DNA of 6,981 bases from NCBI GenBank assembly GCA_021823635.1, contig JAKANT010000090.1, positions 1 through 6,981 of the forward strand. Reading direction: 5' to 3'. Below the pieces are notes generated by a model. The model was given only the letters and a program-made list of their open reading frames with translations. It was not told where the DNA came from and did not search any database. Of the stretch, positions 6,725-6,981 are shown piece after piece (within the stretch, counting starts at the first letter, position 1; the number at the start of each line of letters is the position of its first letter). A program made the translations under genes and the position numbers. The stretch is from Pseudomonadota bacterium. Lineage in GTDB: Bacteria > Pseudomonadota > Gammaproteobacteria > Burkholderiales > Burkholderiaceae_F.

Positions 6725-6981
6725 CGATCCGCGTGCTGCTCGCCGACGACCATGCGGTCGTGCGCGACGGATTGCGGTCGCTGCTGCAGGCCGCCGGCAT
6801 CGAGGTCGTCGGCGCGGTGGGCGGCGGCCGCGAGGCGGTGCGGCTGGCGCTCGAGCTGCGGCCCGACGTGGCGCTGATCGACATCGCGATGCCGGACATG
6901 AACGGCATCGAAGCGGCCCGGCTGCTGCGCGAACGGTGGCCTGATGCCCGCATCGTCGTGCTGTCGATGCACGCCAACGCC
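6721..6981 (+). CDS. NarL/FixJ-type response regulator (receiver domain, 3' truncated by window)
   Basis: Partner of the kinase immediately upstream: its ATG overlaps the kinase stop (ATGA), and no ribosome binding site precedes it, so translation is likely coupled. Only the first 87 residues are in the window. They form most of a receiver domain: RVLLADDHAVVRDGLRSLL at the N-terminus with acidic pocket Asp9 and Asp10, phosphorylation site Asp54 in ALIDIAMPDMNGIEAA, and the conserved Ser82 in IVVLSMH. The conserved Lys and the output domain lie beyond the end. The ADDHxxVRxGL start and a HisKA_3 partner are typical of regulators with a LuxR-type DNA-binding helix-turn-helix, so I expect one downstream, but this is inference. 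Target genes cannot be read from this sequence. Confidence 0.93.
   Translation, partial: MTIRVLLADDHAVVRDGLRSLLQAAGIEVVGAVGGGREAVRLALELRPDVALIDIAMPDMNGIEAARLLRERWPDARIVVLSMHANA

Overview
The window is about 7 kb of very GC-rich DNA with tightly packed genes, all on the + strand. It looks like the chromosome of a denitrifying or nitrate-respiring proteobacterium. The GC-rich codon use, the E. coli-like protein sequences and the gene set make a betaproteobacterium (Rhodocyclales or Burkholderiales type) my best guess, but I cannot assign a genus from this sequence.

Left part (1-2256): the 3' end of a respiratory nitrate reductase operon. It holds narH (iron-sulfur beta subunit, 5' end cut off by the window), narJ (assembly chaperone) and narI (membrane di-haem cytochrome b). 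The genes overlap by 8 and 4 bases and have strong ribosome binding sites, so they are almost certainly co-transcribed and translationally coupled. NarH carries electrons between NarI, which oxidises quinol in the membrane, and the NarG molybdenum subunit, which should lie just upstream. NarJ inserts the cofactor and holds NarGH until it docks on NarI.

Middle part (2370-4547): two metabolic genes, a beta-class carbonic anhydrase of the CynT/Can type and a full-length AMP nucleosidase (amn). The carbonic anhydrase follows narI after 113 bases with no visible terminator, so it may be read through from nar. The amn gene starts at a GTG just downstream of a -10-like box and may have a leaderless transcript.

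Right part (4548-6981): a 257-base non-coding gap, then a two-component pair with a 4-base overlap. The sensor is a soluble PAS-GAF-PAS histidine kinase of the NarX/HisKA_3 class. The partner is a NarL/FixJ-type response regulator cut off by the window end after its first 87 residues. Its position near nar makes redox or nitrogen-oxide control thinkable, but nothing in the sequence proves the target.

I found no mobile elements, CRISPR arrays, tRNA or rRNA genes, and no wholly unfamiliar system. Every gene belongs to a known family. The points worth a second look concern gene starts, small leader structures and the unusual sensor next to nar.
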